Positions 53,409 to 62,962 of a stretch of 64,000 nt of DNA are shown here, in pieces. The stretch spans positions 3,081,310 to 3,145,309 of the forward strand of contig OZ024666.1 in assembly GCA_964016415.1 (NCBI GenBank). Direction: 5' to 3'. The translations under genes and the position numbers were made by a program. Every line of letters begins with the position of its first letter. The first letter of the stretch is position 1. The DNA comes from Erwinia sp. (lineage in GTDB: Bacteria; Pseudomonadota; Gammaproteobacteria; Enterobacterales; Enterobacteriaceae). The notes below the pieces were generated by a model. That model did not search any database and had not been told where the DNA came from. It saw only the letters and a list, made by a program, of their open reading frames with translations.

Positions 53409-53978
53409 TCAGGAAAAAATCGCCAGATGTTCAAGCAGAATACTGCTGCCGATACCAATTAATACCACACCCCCAAAGATTTCTGCCCATTTTCCCATCA
53501 TCGGCCCAAGAAAACGACCAAGCAGAATTCCCGCAGTAGCCATGATCATAGTAGAAGCACCAATTGCCAGCGCAGTGGCAATAATATTCACCTGCAGGAA
53601 TACCAGGCCGACACCGACAGCCATCGCATCAAGACTGGTAGCAACTGCAGTACACGCCAGTAACCAGAATCCATGGCGTTCAGGGGCTTCTTCGGTTACC
53701 TCTTTTTTACGCACCCCTTCCATGATCATTCTTAATCCGAGTATCAGTAACAAAATGAAAGCAATCCAGTGATCCCAGGCCATGACATACTGACTGGCAG
53801 CGATACCCACTCCCCAACCAATTAAAGGTGTCAGTGCCTCAATCACGCCAAAAATCAGCCCGGTACGAATCGCTTCTTTCAAACCCGGCCGGCGCAGGGA
53901 GGCCCCTTTACCCAAAGCGGCAGCAAAAGCGTCCATCGACATGCCAAAAGCCAGAATAAGCGTTGCATATAAATTCAT
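53409..53978 (-). CDS. mntP: Manganese efflux pump
   Basis: The product is 189 residues (E. coli 188) with six membrane helices. The conserved acidic residues are present: Asp16 in FGMSMDAFA and Asp117 in [10 protein letters not shown]. It exports Mn2+ across the inner membrane. In E. coli it is controlled by MntR and by a yybP-ykoY riboswitch; I do not find the riboswitch core in the 340 bases upstream. It is intact. Confidence 0.95.
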   Translation of the reverse strand: MNLYATLILAFGMSMDAFAAALGKGASLRRPGLKEAIRTGLIFGVIEALTPLIGWGVGIAASQYVMAWDHWIAFILLLILGLRMIMEGVRKKEVTEEAPERHGFWLLACTAVATSLDAMAVGVGLVFLQVNIIATALAIGASTMIMATAGILLGRFLGPMMGKWAEIFGGVVLIGIGSSILLEHLAIFS

Positions 53979-54615
53979 GGTTATTATACCTGCTCTGAAG
54001 CTGACAACGATTCAAAGCACTAAAAGTAGGGTTTTTAAAGCACCATCGCATTAAAACCCCTCTATGCTAACACGCCAGATTTTAAAAAAAAAGACAATAA
54101 AATCATGGGTTTATTTATAGCATTGGCTATACTCTTTAACAAAGGCTAAATACACAAGAAAAAATAAAAAAACCAGAAGAATGATTAAGTTACATAAGTA
54201 CCCCGCCGATTTATCCGGTTTTAGTGAATAATTCTCGTTTTTATTTAACACAAAGAAAATTGGGGATTGATTGAAGAAAAGAGGAATTTACCGGAAAATA
54301 CCTTTTTGTATTTTTCTGCGGAATGGTCATGCAAAATCTTTTTTCCACCTTCCTGATGCCAGTGAGCACATTGTTACTGGGATTTTTATCCGCACTGCTA
54401 CTTCCTGTCCCCATGTTTAGCGTTACCCTGACCCGCCAGCTCATGACGCTATTATCATTGAGCGATTTCGGTTCATTGTTCATCATGGTGCTTGGCATGT
54501 GATTTTTGCTACTTGGTGCGCTGGAATACTACGTGATTCGCTTTGTAGTGGCACACTGAATTTGGCCACCTGAGCAGAGGTGATATGCTCACCTCAACAT
54601 CTTATAGGTGAACCA

Positions 54616-55780
<1,165 letters not shown>

Positions 55781-55833
55781 CCACTACACTTTATTTATTT
55801 GCGGATGGTGAAGGGATAACGCAGTTCAGCAAC

Positions 55834-55854
55834 GCGGGCCCTTTAAGGGCCCGC
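55834..55854. terminator. GC-rich perfect palindrome downstream of mgtR-like gene
   Basis: GCGGGCCCTT, one T, then AAGGGCCCGC form a perfect 10-bp dyad. No T run follows on either side, so it is not a textbook rho-independent terminator. It lies 12 bases after the mgtR-like stop and could end the mgtB transcript. Confidence 0.5.
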
Positions 55855-55866
55855 ATGGAAGAAGAG

Positions 55867-55959
55867 TCAGGCTGAAACCAGCAGCAATAAACCGCTGGAA
55901 GCTATCACCAGACCAATAAAAAACCAGACGATCAGAGTAACAACATCAGGAGATTTCAT
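55867..55959 (-). CDS. mgtR: MgtR-like small membrane peptide
   Basis: The product is 30 residues: a short polar start MKSPD and one hydrophobic helix (VVTLIVWFFIGLVIASSGLL). Salmonella MgtR is also 30 residues, starts with a similar SPD element, lies directly downstream of mgtB, and promotes turnover of MgtC and MgtA. Here the ATG is 12 bases after the mgtB stop, with AAGGAGG about 7 bases before it, so translation is well supported. mgtC is not next to this mgtB, so its target may be MgtB or another protein. The homology is inferred from length, position and the SPD start. Confidence 0.72.
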   Translation of the reverse strand: MKSPDVVTLIVWFFIGLVIASSGLLLLVSA

Positions 55960-55971
55960 CTGTTACCCTCC

Positions 55972-58650
55972 TTAAAACCATTGGCCGAAACGGCGAATGT
56001 AAAAACCTTTCATACCCTGAGCCACCAGGCAGTATCCCAGTAAAGTGGCAGCTAACCAGGGGAAGTATGACCATGGCAGCGGCTCCAGTCCGACAGCATG
56101 CCCCAGAGGCGAGAAGGGAATATAGATACCAATAGCCATCACCAATCCAGTCATCAGCATAACCGGTAACGCGGCACAACTTTGAATAAACGGAATTTTT
56201 TGGGTACGTAACATATGAACCACTAATGTCTGTGACAATAGCCCTTCTATAAACCATCCTGACTGAAAGAGCGCCTGATGTTCAGGGCTGTTTGCTGAGA
56301 AGACATACCACATTAACGCAAAGGTGCTGATATCAAAAATAGAGGATGTTGGCCCTATCCATAGCATAAAACGACCTATATTCTTCGCATCCCACTTGCG
56401 CGGTTTACGCAGAAACTCTTTATCCATTTTATCCCAGGGTAATGAAAGCTGAGAGAGATCATACATCAGGTTTTGAATCAGTAAGTGGATTGCCAGCATC
56501 GGTAAAAAAGGAATAAAGGCACTGGCCACCAGCACTGAGAAGACATTGCCAAAGTTAGAGCTGGCTGTCATATTCAGGTATTTGATGATATTACCGAAGG
56601 TTTCGCGCCCTTTGATCACCCCTTGCTCCAGCACCATCAGATTTTTTTCCAGCAAAATGATGTCCGCCGACTCTTTGGCGATATCTGTCGCGGTATCAAC
56701 AGAAATACCAATATCAGCATCGCGTAATGCAGGTGCGTCATTAATCCCGTCACCAAGAAACCCCACCGTATGCCCCTGACTTTGCAGCGATGTTACCACC
56801 CGTGATTTTTGCTGGGGTGTCAGACGACAAAACAACGTGCGGGAAACCACTAATGATGCCAGAGCCTGGTCGTCGAGTTGTTCAATTTCATCTCCGCACA
56901 GAGGCTGCCCCGGCTCCAGTCCGACATCACGACAGATTTTGGCTGTCACCGTAGGATTATCACCCGTTAACACTTTTACCGTGACACCATTTTCTGACAG
57001 TGCTGCCAGTGCTTCACGGGCACTCTCTTTCGGTGGATCGAGGAAAGTCAGCAACCCACAAATCGTGAGATCGCGCTCATCTTGTTTACTCAGCGGCAAG
57101 GTTAATGGCTCATCGCTTAAATCACGCTCGGCGACCACTAAAACACGAAAACCTTGCTGATTCAGCGCCTCTGCCTGCTCCTGCCACCGCTGACGGGCAG
57201 CCTCATCAAGTGGCAGACGTTCCTCGCCATCCATCCAGTGGCTGGAGACTGCCAGCATTTCATCCACTGCCCCTTTGCAGACCAGTAACTGCTGCTGATT
57301 TTCGTCGGCAACCACGATAGAGAGGCGACGGCGCTCAAAATCAAAAGGTAACTCATCTACTTTCTGGTAACGATACAACCCACCGACTGCTGTGGCTCCC
57401 TGACTAAAACGGAGAATCGCTTTGTCCATCAGGTTTTTAACGCCACTCTGATGACGGCTGTTTAGCCACGCCAGTTGCAGAACCCGGTCGTTACTATGTC
57501 CCCATGCATCAAGATGTTGCTCAAGAATGATATGATCCTGAGTCAGAGTTCCGGTTTTATCCGTACAAAGGATCTCCATCGCCCCGAAGTTCTGAATCGC
57601 ATTCAGTCTTTTCACCACCACTTTCTGACGTGACAGCGCGATTGCCCCTTTTGCCAGATTCGAGCTGACAATCATCGGTAGCATCTCTGGTGTCAGACCC
57701 ACGGCAACGGCCAGAGCAAATAACAGCGCATCACTCCAGTCACCTTTAGTGAAACCATTAATCAATAAGACGATCGGTACCATCACCAACATGAAGCGAA
57801 TCAACAACCAACTGACGCTGTTGACTCCCCGATCGAAGGCGGTTTGCGGCCGGCTGCCTACCACAGACTTGGCCAGCGAACCAAACCAGGTTTTTTCTCC
57901 TGTCGCTACCACGACAGCTGTCGCGGTGCCACTGGCAACACTGGTTCCCATCAGACAGATACCAGGGAAATTCAACAGATCGCGGTCAGAATCATGCTTT
58001 TCACTGCTGTTGGTCTGCTGGTCTTCCGGATTGAATTTTTCAACCGGTATCGCCTCACCGGTCAGTGCCGCCTGGCTGACAAAAAGATCGCGCGTCGATA
58101 ACAGCCTTACATCAGCAGGAATCATATCCCCGGCAGAAAGAAACACCAGGTCACCGGGTACAACGTCCTGCAGCGCAATATCTGATTTCACTGCCGGTGA
58201 GGATGCGCCCTGACGACGGATCACGGTGGCTGTGGTATGCACCATTGATTTAAGCGCTTCTGCGGCTTTATTGGTACGATACTCTTGCCAGAAACGCAAC
58301 AAACCACTGAGGGTTATCATGATTAACATAATGGTGACAGCCGTCAGATCGGTCTCTTCACCCTGCCGGACTGGCAATACGTAATCCGTAAAAAAACTGA
58401 TGGTGGCAAGAATCATCAATACCCAGATAAACGGATTATTAAAAGCCTGAATAAGCTGCACCCACGCTGGAGGAGCTTTTTCGTTTACTACGTGATTTTT
58501 TCCATAGTGATCAAGGCGCTCAGCAGCATCTTCTGCCGTTAAACCGTTACGCTGGGTATTCAGTCTCGCCAACGTATTGTCCAGGCTGATCGTGACCTCA
58601 CTGGCAATAGCCAGTTGCTGATGATTATTTTTTTTGGCTTTATTTTTCAT
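55972..58650 (-). CDS. mgtB: P-type Mg2+-importing ATPase
   Basis: The product is 892 residues. It has an actuator TGEAIPVEK, the phosphorylation site DKTGTLTQ (Asp364), the hinge GDGINDAP and ten membrane helices. It follows Salmonella MgtB closely throughout (AFNNPFIWVLM near the start, RKWDAKNIGRFMLWIGPTSS near the end), far more than MgtA. It imports Mg2+ across the inner membrane when Mg2+ is low. Salmonella has mgtC before mgtB; here it is absent and a leader ORF is found instead. It is intact. Confidence 0.96.
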   Translation of the reverse strand: MKNKAKKNNHQQLAIASEVTISLDNTLARLNTQRNGLTAEDAAERLDHYGKNHVVNEKAPPAWVQLIQAFNNPFIWVLMILATISFFTDYVLPVRQGEETDLTAVTIMLIMITLSGLLRFWQEYRTNKAAEALKSMVHTTATVIRRQGASSPAVKSDIALQDVVPGDLVFLSAGDMIPADVRLLSTRDLFVSQAALTGEAIPVEKFNPEDQQTNSSEKHDSDRDLLNFPGICLMGTSVASGTATAVVVATGEKTWFGSLAKSVVGSRPQTAFDRGVNSVSWLLIRFMLVMVPIVLLINGFTKGDWSDALLFALAVAVGLTPEMLPMIVSSNLAKGAIALSRQKVVVKRLNAIQNFGAMEILCTDKTGTLTQDHIILEQHLDAWGHSNDRVLQLAWLNSRHQSGVKNLMDKAILRFSQGATAVGGLYRYQKVDELPFDFERRRLSIVVADENQQQLLVCKGAVDEMLAVSSHWMDGEERLPLDEAARQRWQEQAEALNQQGFRVLVVAERDLSDEPLTLPLSKQDERDLTICGLLTFLDPPKESAREALAALSENGVTVKVLTGDNPTVTAKICRDVGLEPGQPLCGDEIEQLDDQALASLVVSRTLFCRLTPQQKSRVVTSLQSQGHTVGFLGDGINDAPALRDADIGISVDTATDIAKESADIILLEKNLMVLEQGVIKGRETFGNIIKYLNMTASSNFGNVFSVLVASAFIPFLPMLAIHLLIQNLMYDLSQLSLPWDKMDKEFLRKPRKWDAKNIGRFMLWIGPTSSIFDISTFALMWYVFSANSPEHQALFQSGWFIEGLLSQTLVVHMLRTQKIPFIQSCAALPVMLMTGLVMAIGIYIPFSPLGHAVGLEPLPWSYFPWLAATLLGYCLVAQGMKGFYIRRFGQWF

Positions 58651-58771
58651 GAGCCAGATCCTTTATTTCTATATATTCAAAGCGAGCGAAAGAGTCCCGC
58701 ATGCAGGCAGAAAAATTAATTTATGGATCAGGCGAAATATAACGTGGATAATGATGTGACGTGGTGAATTA

Positions 58772-58840
58772 TCAGAAGTTGTACCACCCCCTGTCATTAT
58801 CCCACCAACTTCGCCTCTCTCCGGTCGGAGGTTCTTTCAT
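58772..58840 (-). CDS. Candidate mgtB leader peptide (MgtL-like)
   Basis: A 22-codon ORF in the mgtB leader begins MKEPPTGERR and ends WYNF, with AGGGA about 9 bases before the ATG. In E. coli and Salmonella the leader of mgtA encodes MgtL, whose early acidic-proline residues destabilise the ribosome at low Mg2+ and switch on the downstream gene. This ORF has Glu-Pro-Pro at residues 3-5, then Glu-Arg-Arg. It lies 121 bases upstream of the mgtB start. A self-complementary element CTCC-GACC-GGAG is inside its 5' part. The regulatory role is inference. Confidence 0.5.
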   Translation of the reverse strand: MKEPPTGERRSWWDNDRGWYNF

Positions 58841-58985
58841 GGTTTTGTTCCCTGTTTCAATTAAAAAACCTGTTGAATCAGAATCAATAAAAATAATATT
58901 TCCTGATCACACTAAAATAAGGGGGCCATTTCCTCACCGGCACGATTATCGTTTTATAACAGTGATGTATAGTACGAAACACGTG

Positions 58986-59001
58986 CCTGTCGAATGACAG
59001 G
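58986..59001. other. Hairpin upstream of the mgtB leader ORF
   Basis: CCTGTC-GAAT-GACAGG is a perfect 6-bp stem with a 4-base loop, 146 bases upstream of the leader ORF. It could be part of the mgtB 5' leader or end another transcript. No T run follows. Confidence 0.35.
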
Positions 59002-59796
59002 GTTGTTTGCTATCTATAACCAAAAGCAAATACAATGCACTGATAAAAAACTACAACCCGATGATTAAATGTATATAATTAAGTTATCTTCCCGGAGGGA
59101 ATAGATGACAACGCTGAGGAATACTGTATTTTTTTTGCACAAAGGTACCTCGCCTGATTAATATGGCGAATTATCGTTACCGGGATGTGACAACTCAGAA
59201 GGGAGGTGATACATTGCCCGCCGTTTCGGCAAGCAAACGATGATGTCAGCTTACCTTAAATAGTTAATATATGTTAAGGGGTGACTGTCCAATGTAATAC
59301 TCCATCAAAAATAGTGGGCTTACTATAAGCTTAATAATACTGTAAGTAAATCAAAAAATACCCATATTTATCTGAGTTTAAATTCATTAATTATGAAAAA
59401 ACTTAGCAAATTCAGTATCTAATAATCCATCATGAATAACATATCCTTAAACACTTTATAAACCAATAGACAAAAATTTTTCCCTGCGTCAGCTAACCGC
59501 TCCTCACGCCCTCTTCTTGTTTTACATCGGAATCCGTCTTCCTCTGTACGTTGAGAATAGCGCAACAGATGAATATCTCAGGAGTAAGACAAAATTACTT
59601 TTTTTATGCCATATTTTTGGTTCATACACTGTTAAAAATGGTTTTTTTCCCTGCCATCAGCCAGTAATGTGCCTTCCAGTGAAACAATCCTCTTTTTGCC
59701 CCAAATCAATGCAATCTCCTGATGTTTTCGGCATTGAATGCTGATAATCCAGTGCGTAAGATGTTTTCCCCCGCATTTTCACAAAAAAGATAAATT
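59002..59796. other. AT-rich intergenic region between mgtB and yhjE
   Basis: About 800 bases have no large gene. The best candidate is an 18-codon ORF on the plus strand, 59105-59161 (MTTLRNTVFFLHKGTSPD), with a strong GGAGGG 5 bases before its ATG. A second ribosome-like site GGGAGGTG precedes a very short TTG-started frame near 59214. I see no tRNA, no repeat array and no PhoP-box pair that I would defend. Confidence 0.4.
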
Positions 59797-59833
59797 ATGA
59801 GTTCTTCTCCTGCATCAATACCAGCTCCTGACA

Positions 59834-61111
59834 GTGAACAAGCACCTGTCAACGCTGGTCGCTTCTCTGGTCGGCACCGCTATCGAATTTTTTGATTTTT
59901 ACATCTATGCCACTGCAGCGGTCATTGTGTTTCCGCATATTTTTTTCCCCCAGGGTGACCCTACCGTAGCGACACTGCAGTCACTGGCAACCTTTGCGAT
60001 CGCCTTTGTCGCCCGTCCTATCGGCTCTGCGGTATTTGGTCATTTTGGTGACCGCGCCGGGCGTAAAGTGACACTGGTTGCTTCGCTACTGACTATGGGG
60101 ATTTCCACCGTGGTGATTGGCCTGTTACCTGGCTACGACACCATTGGTGTTTTCGCTCCCCTGCTACTGGCCCTCGCACGTTTCGGTCAGGGGCTGGGAT
60201 TGGGTGGTGAATGGGGTGGCGCTGCGCTGCTGGCGACTGAAAATGCCCCGGCGAAGAAAAGAGCTTTCTACGGTTCTTTCCCACAGTTAGGGGCACCTGT
60301 TGGGTTTTTCTTCGCTAACGGGACTTTCTTACTGCTTTCCTGGCTGCTCTCTGACCAGCAATTTATGCAATGGGGATGGCGTGTTCCCTTTATTCTTTCT
60401 GCAGTACTGGTGTTGGTCGGATTGTATGTGCGCGTATCGTTGCATGAATCACCCGTGTTCGCCAAAGTGCAAAAAGATAAAAAACAGGTGAAGATCCCTA
60501 TCGGCACCTTGCTGACCAAACATCTGAAAGCCACCCTGATCGGCACGTTCATCATGCTGGCAACCTATACCCTGTTTTATATTATGACGGTCTACTCCAT
60601 GACGTGGGGAACATCAGCACCACCTAATGGATTGGGCTTCCCACGGAATACCATGCTGCTGATGCTGATGCTGGCGGTCATTGGGTTCGGAATTATGGTG
60701 CCTCTTGCCGGATTACTGGCCGACCGTTTTGGTCGTCGCAAGACAATGATTACCATCACCTTGCTGATTATCGCTTTTGCTTTTATCTTCCCGACGATGC
60801 TGGGATCAGGTAATCAGGCACTGGTGATGGCATTCCTGGTGTTTGGTTTGAGTATTATGGGGCTAACCTTTGGTCCAATGGGTGCCTTGCTACCTGAATT
60901 GTTTCCCACTGAAGTGCGTTATACCGGTGCTTCTTTCTCCTACAACCTCTCCTCAATATTGGGTGCTTCTGTTGCGCCTTATATCGCCACGTGGCTGGCG
61001 CATAAATACGGGCTGTTTGCGGTAGGTCTGTATCTGGCAGCGATGGCTCTGCTTACCCTGATTGCTCTTATCGCCAGCAAAGAGACTCTGCATGACTCAT
61101 TGTATGACTGA
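59834..61111 (+). CDS. yhjE: MFS metabolite:H+ symporter YhjE
   Basis: The product is about 425 residues with 12 membrane helices. It is colinear with E. coli YhjE from LVASLVGTAIEFFDFYIYAT to the end, including RPIGSAVFGHFGDRAGRK and LADRFGRRKTM. The frame opens with GTG at 59834 but lacks a ribosome site. An ATG at 59797 followed by a YhjE-like polar N-terminus (MSSSPASIPAPDSEQ) is one base out of frame, so the 5' end may carry a frameshift. The substrate is not established. The rest is intact. Confidence 0.85.
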   Translation: MNKHLSTLVASLVGTAIEFFDFYIYATAAVIVFPHIFFPQGDPTVATLQSLATFAIAFVARPIGSAVFGHFGDRAGRKVTLVASLLTMGISTVVIGLLPGYDTIGVFAPLLLALARFGQGLGLGGEWGGAALLATENAPAKKRAFYGSFPQLGAPVGFFFANGTFLLLSWLLSDQQFMQWGWRVPFILSAVLVLVGLYVRVSLHESPVFAKVQKDKKQVKIPIGTLLTKHLKATLIGTFIMLATYTLFYIMTVYSMTWGTSAPPNGLGFPRNTMLLMLMLAVIGFGIMVPLAGLLADRFGRRKTMITITLLIIAFAFIFPTMLGSGNQALVMAFLVFGLSIMGLTFGPMGALLPELFPTEVRYTGASFSYNLSSILGASVAPYIATWLAHKYGLFAVGLYLAAMALLTLIALIASKETLHDSLYD

Positions 61112-61156
61112 TACCCAATCAGAAGTGCTTTGAACTCTTCGCTGCAGGTTAAAATT

Positions 61157-61183
61157 AAGGCCACTCCCAATCGGGGTGGCCTT
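61157..61183. terminator. Bidirectional terminator between yhjE and yhjJ
   Basis: AAGGCCACTCC and GGGTGGCCTT pair over about 11 bp with one G-T wobble, with a short loop. On the minus strand it is followed by AATTTTAA and on the plus strand by TTG. It lies between convergent genes. Confidence 0.6.
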
Positions 61184-61225
61184 GTGCTATCAACGGGGTT
61201 AACGAGGGCTCTGCATACGTCAGGT

Positions 61226-62722
61226 TTACGCCCCTTTCTGTACCGGAGATATCTCGACAGCCTCAGGCTTAGTCTCTTCAACCGTCGGTGCAGGTGATTC
61301 CACGGGTGCCATAACGGATTGCCAAATGGTTTGCAGCGGCGCCACAGACACCCCTTTACCATCATCAGCCTGTAACAGAACTAACGTTAAAACCTGAGTT
61401 AACTGTTGCTGAAGCTCCTGATTGAGCTTATTACGTGTTAATTCAGCAAGGAAGTGCTGCCTGAGCTTCTGGTACTGTTCCGGTGCAATATCGACTACCG
61501 CATTTTGTTGTGAACGCAGACGCTGGTTCATTAATACTTCGGTATCCATGCGGGCATAAGTGGCAAACAATTTACTCAGCTCTGCGGTTTTGCGTGCAAT
61601 CAGTTCATCAAAAAATGTCTGTGACACGCCATTGTCACGTAATGATTCCATCTCCTGGGCAATCAATTTTAAGTGGTTGCTGAATGCTGATGGCTCCGCA
61701 TCCAGATTAATGGCGCACTGGGCGCGCTGGTAAAAGACCCGACAATCGAAACCTAATTGTACATTTTGGATTTTATTCTCGGAGAACTTTTTTTGCAGAT
61801 AGGTAAAGAGCGCTTCACGCACTAAATCACTTTTCCAGTAGTGCTGCAATGCACGCGCATCGCGCAGCGGCTGCCACGCGCTGTCCCATACCAGTGATAA
61901 ACGCCCCTGCGCCAGACCGTCATTACTCAGCACAACCGGCTCTTTACCTAATGCGGGCAGTACTGGTAACGGTAACGGCATTTCACGTTTACCCTCTAAG
62001 GAAGAGAAAACTTTACTGATCTGTTCAGAGACAGCACGACCATCAACATTACCTACCACATAAAGTGTCATCGCATCGGGGGTGTACCATTGATGGTAAA
62101 ACGCCTTCAACTTTTCAATGTCGACCGCTCCGCTGATCGCCGCCCGCGGATCATGCCCTGATAGCGTTGACCCTTTCAGACGGTAGCGCCACCATGCATC
62201 CCCGGGATTGGCCGGCCAGCTGGCAACCGGGTCCGTGGTGTGCAATGCCAGAGACGCGGTTTCTACACTGATCTTTATATCACCAGCGGTGCCTGCCAGC
62301 CAGTTAAATGCTTCTTTTATCGTCTCAGGCCGATTATTCGCCAGGCTGTATGAGTAGAGAGTATAGTCGTAAGAGGTGATGGCTGGCGGATGAGGCCTGT
62401 CGGGATCAATGCCCTGCTGCCATAATGTACGTAACTGTGCGCTGTCGAGTCGGGTGCTCTCCAGCAATGCAATACGAGGTAACAGATGGCTAAACCCCAA
62501 CTGCTGAGGGCTCTCTGCCAGCGATCCGGTGTTAATCACCAGCCTGATTTGAACGCGATCACTCGGTCGCTGTGGTGTGGTTAATACCTGCCAGCTAAAA
62601 CCGTTATTAAGTTTACCCTGCTGCCAGGCAGGATCGGGTTGCAGCGTTTCTGCCCGCGCAACTATACTGATAATCGCAAGGATTATGCCCCCCAGCCAAT
62701 AACGCACTCTGGTAACCTGCAT
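61226..62722 (-). CDS. yhjJ: M16-like periplasmic protein YhjJ, degenerate peptidase site
   Basis: The product is 498 residues, the same as E. coli YhjJ. The signal peptide is residues 1-24 (MQVTRVRYWLGGIILAIISI). The M16 fold follows (LQPDPAWQQGKLNNGFSWQV, RYRLKGSTLSGHDP, FYHQWYTPDAMTLYVVGNVD). The zinc motif HxxEH of M16 peptidases is replaced by HLLPR in GFSHLLPRIALLE, as in E. coli, so it is probably not an active protease. Function is unknown. In E. coli dctA follows; here it is missing and yhjK-like DNA comes next. Confidence 0.92.
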   Translation of the reverse strand: MQVTRVRYWLGGIILAIISIVARAETLQPDPAWQQGKLNNGFSWQVLTTPQRPSDRVQIRLVINTGSLAESPQQLGFSHLLPRIALLESTRLDSAQLRTLWQQGIDPDRPHPPAITSYDYTLYSYSLANNRPETIKEAFNWLAGTAGDIKISVETASLALHTTDPVASWPANPGDAWWRYRLKGSTLSGHDPRAAISGAVDIEKLKAFYHQWYTPDAMTLYVVGNVDGRAVSEQISKVFSSLEGKREMPLPLPVLPALGKEPVVLSNDGLAQGRLSLVWDSAWQPLRDARALQHYWKSDLVREALFTYLQKKFSENKIQNVQLGFDCRVFYQRAQCAINLDAEPSAFSNHLKLIAQEMESLRDNGVSQTFFDELIARKTAELSKLFATYARMDTEVLMNQRLRSQQNAVVDIAPEQYQKLRQHFLAELTRNKLNQELQQQLTQVLTLVLLQADDGKGVSVAPLQTIWQSVMAPVESPAPTVEETKPEAVEISPVQKGA

Positions 62723-62962
62723 GTATACCCCTGATCAATTTACTCGCTAAAAATGCCCGCCATCGTATCACGCGGACACGGCAATTAATGCTTAGACCAC
62801 ACTGCCTCCCGGATGTCCCATCACGAGGGCAATAATTTATTAGTACTTTTCCGGCTGATGCCGCCGTCGCAGCAACGCTGACCAGCTGCATCGAAGCGAA
62901 ACTCACCACAGACACAGACAGCATAACACTTCCGGCAACGGTGGCTTTAGGCAGGCAACCCG

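Noticed and set aside
53979..54322. A yybP-ykoY manganese riboswitch upstream of mntP
   Set aside because: The leader is AT-rich and I could not find the conserved GGGGAGUA and paired core. A covariance-model search would settle it.
55834..55854. An IS end or attachment site
   Set aside because: The palindrome is GC-rich and lies 45 bases outside the IS copy C border. It does not match any IS end here, so it is kept only as a possible terminator.
58761..58997. A 78-codon plus-strand frame upstream of mgtB
   Set aside because: It lies opposite the mgtB leader, has no ribosome site, and its composition is not protein-like.
62613..62924. A minus-strand frame of 103 codons overlapping the yhjJ start
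   Set aside because: It overlaps yhjJ by more than 100 bases in another frame and shows no recognisable domain. It could be a dctA remnant but I cannot match it.
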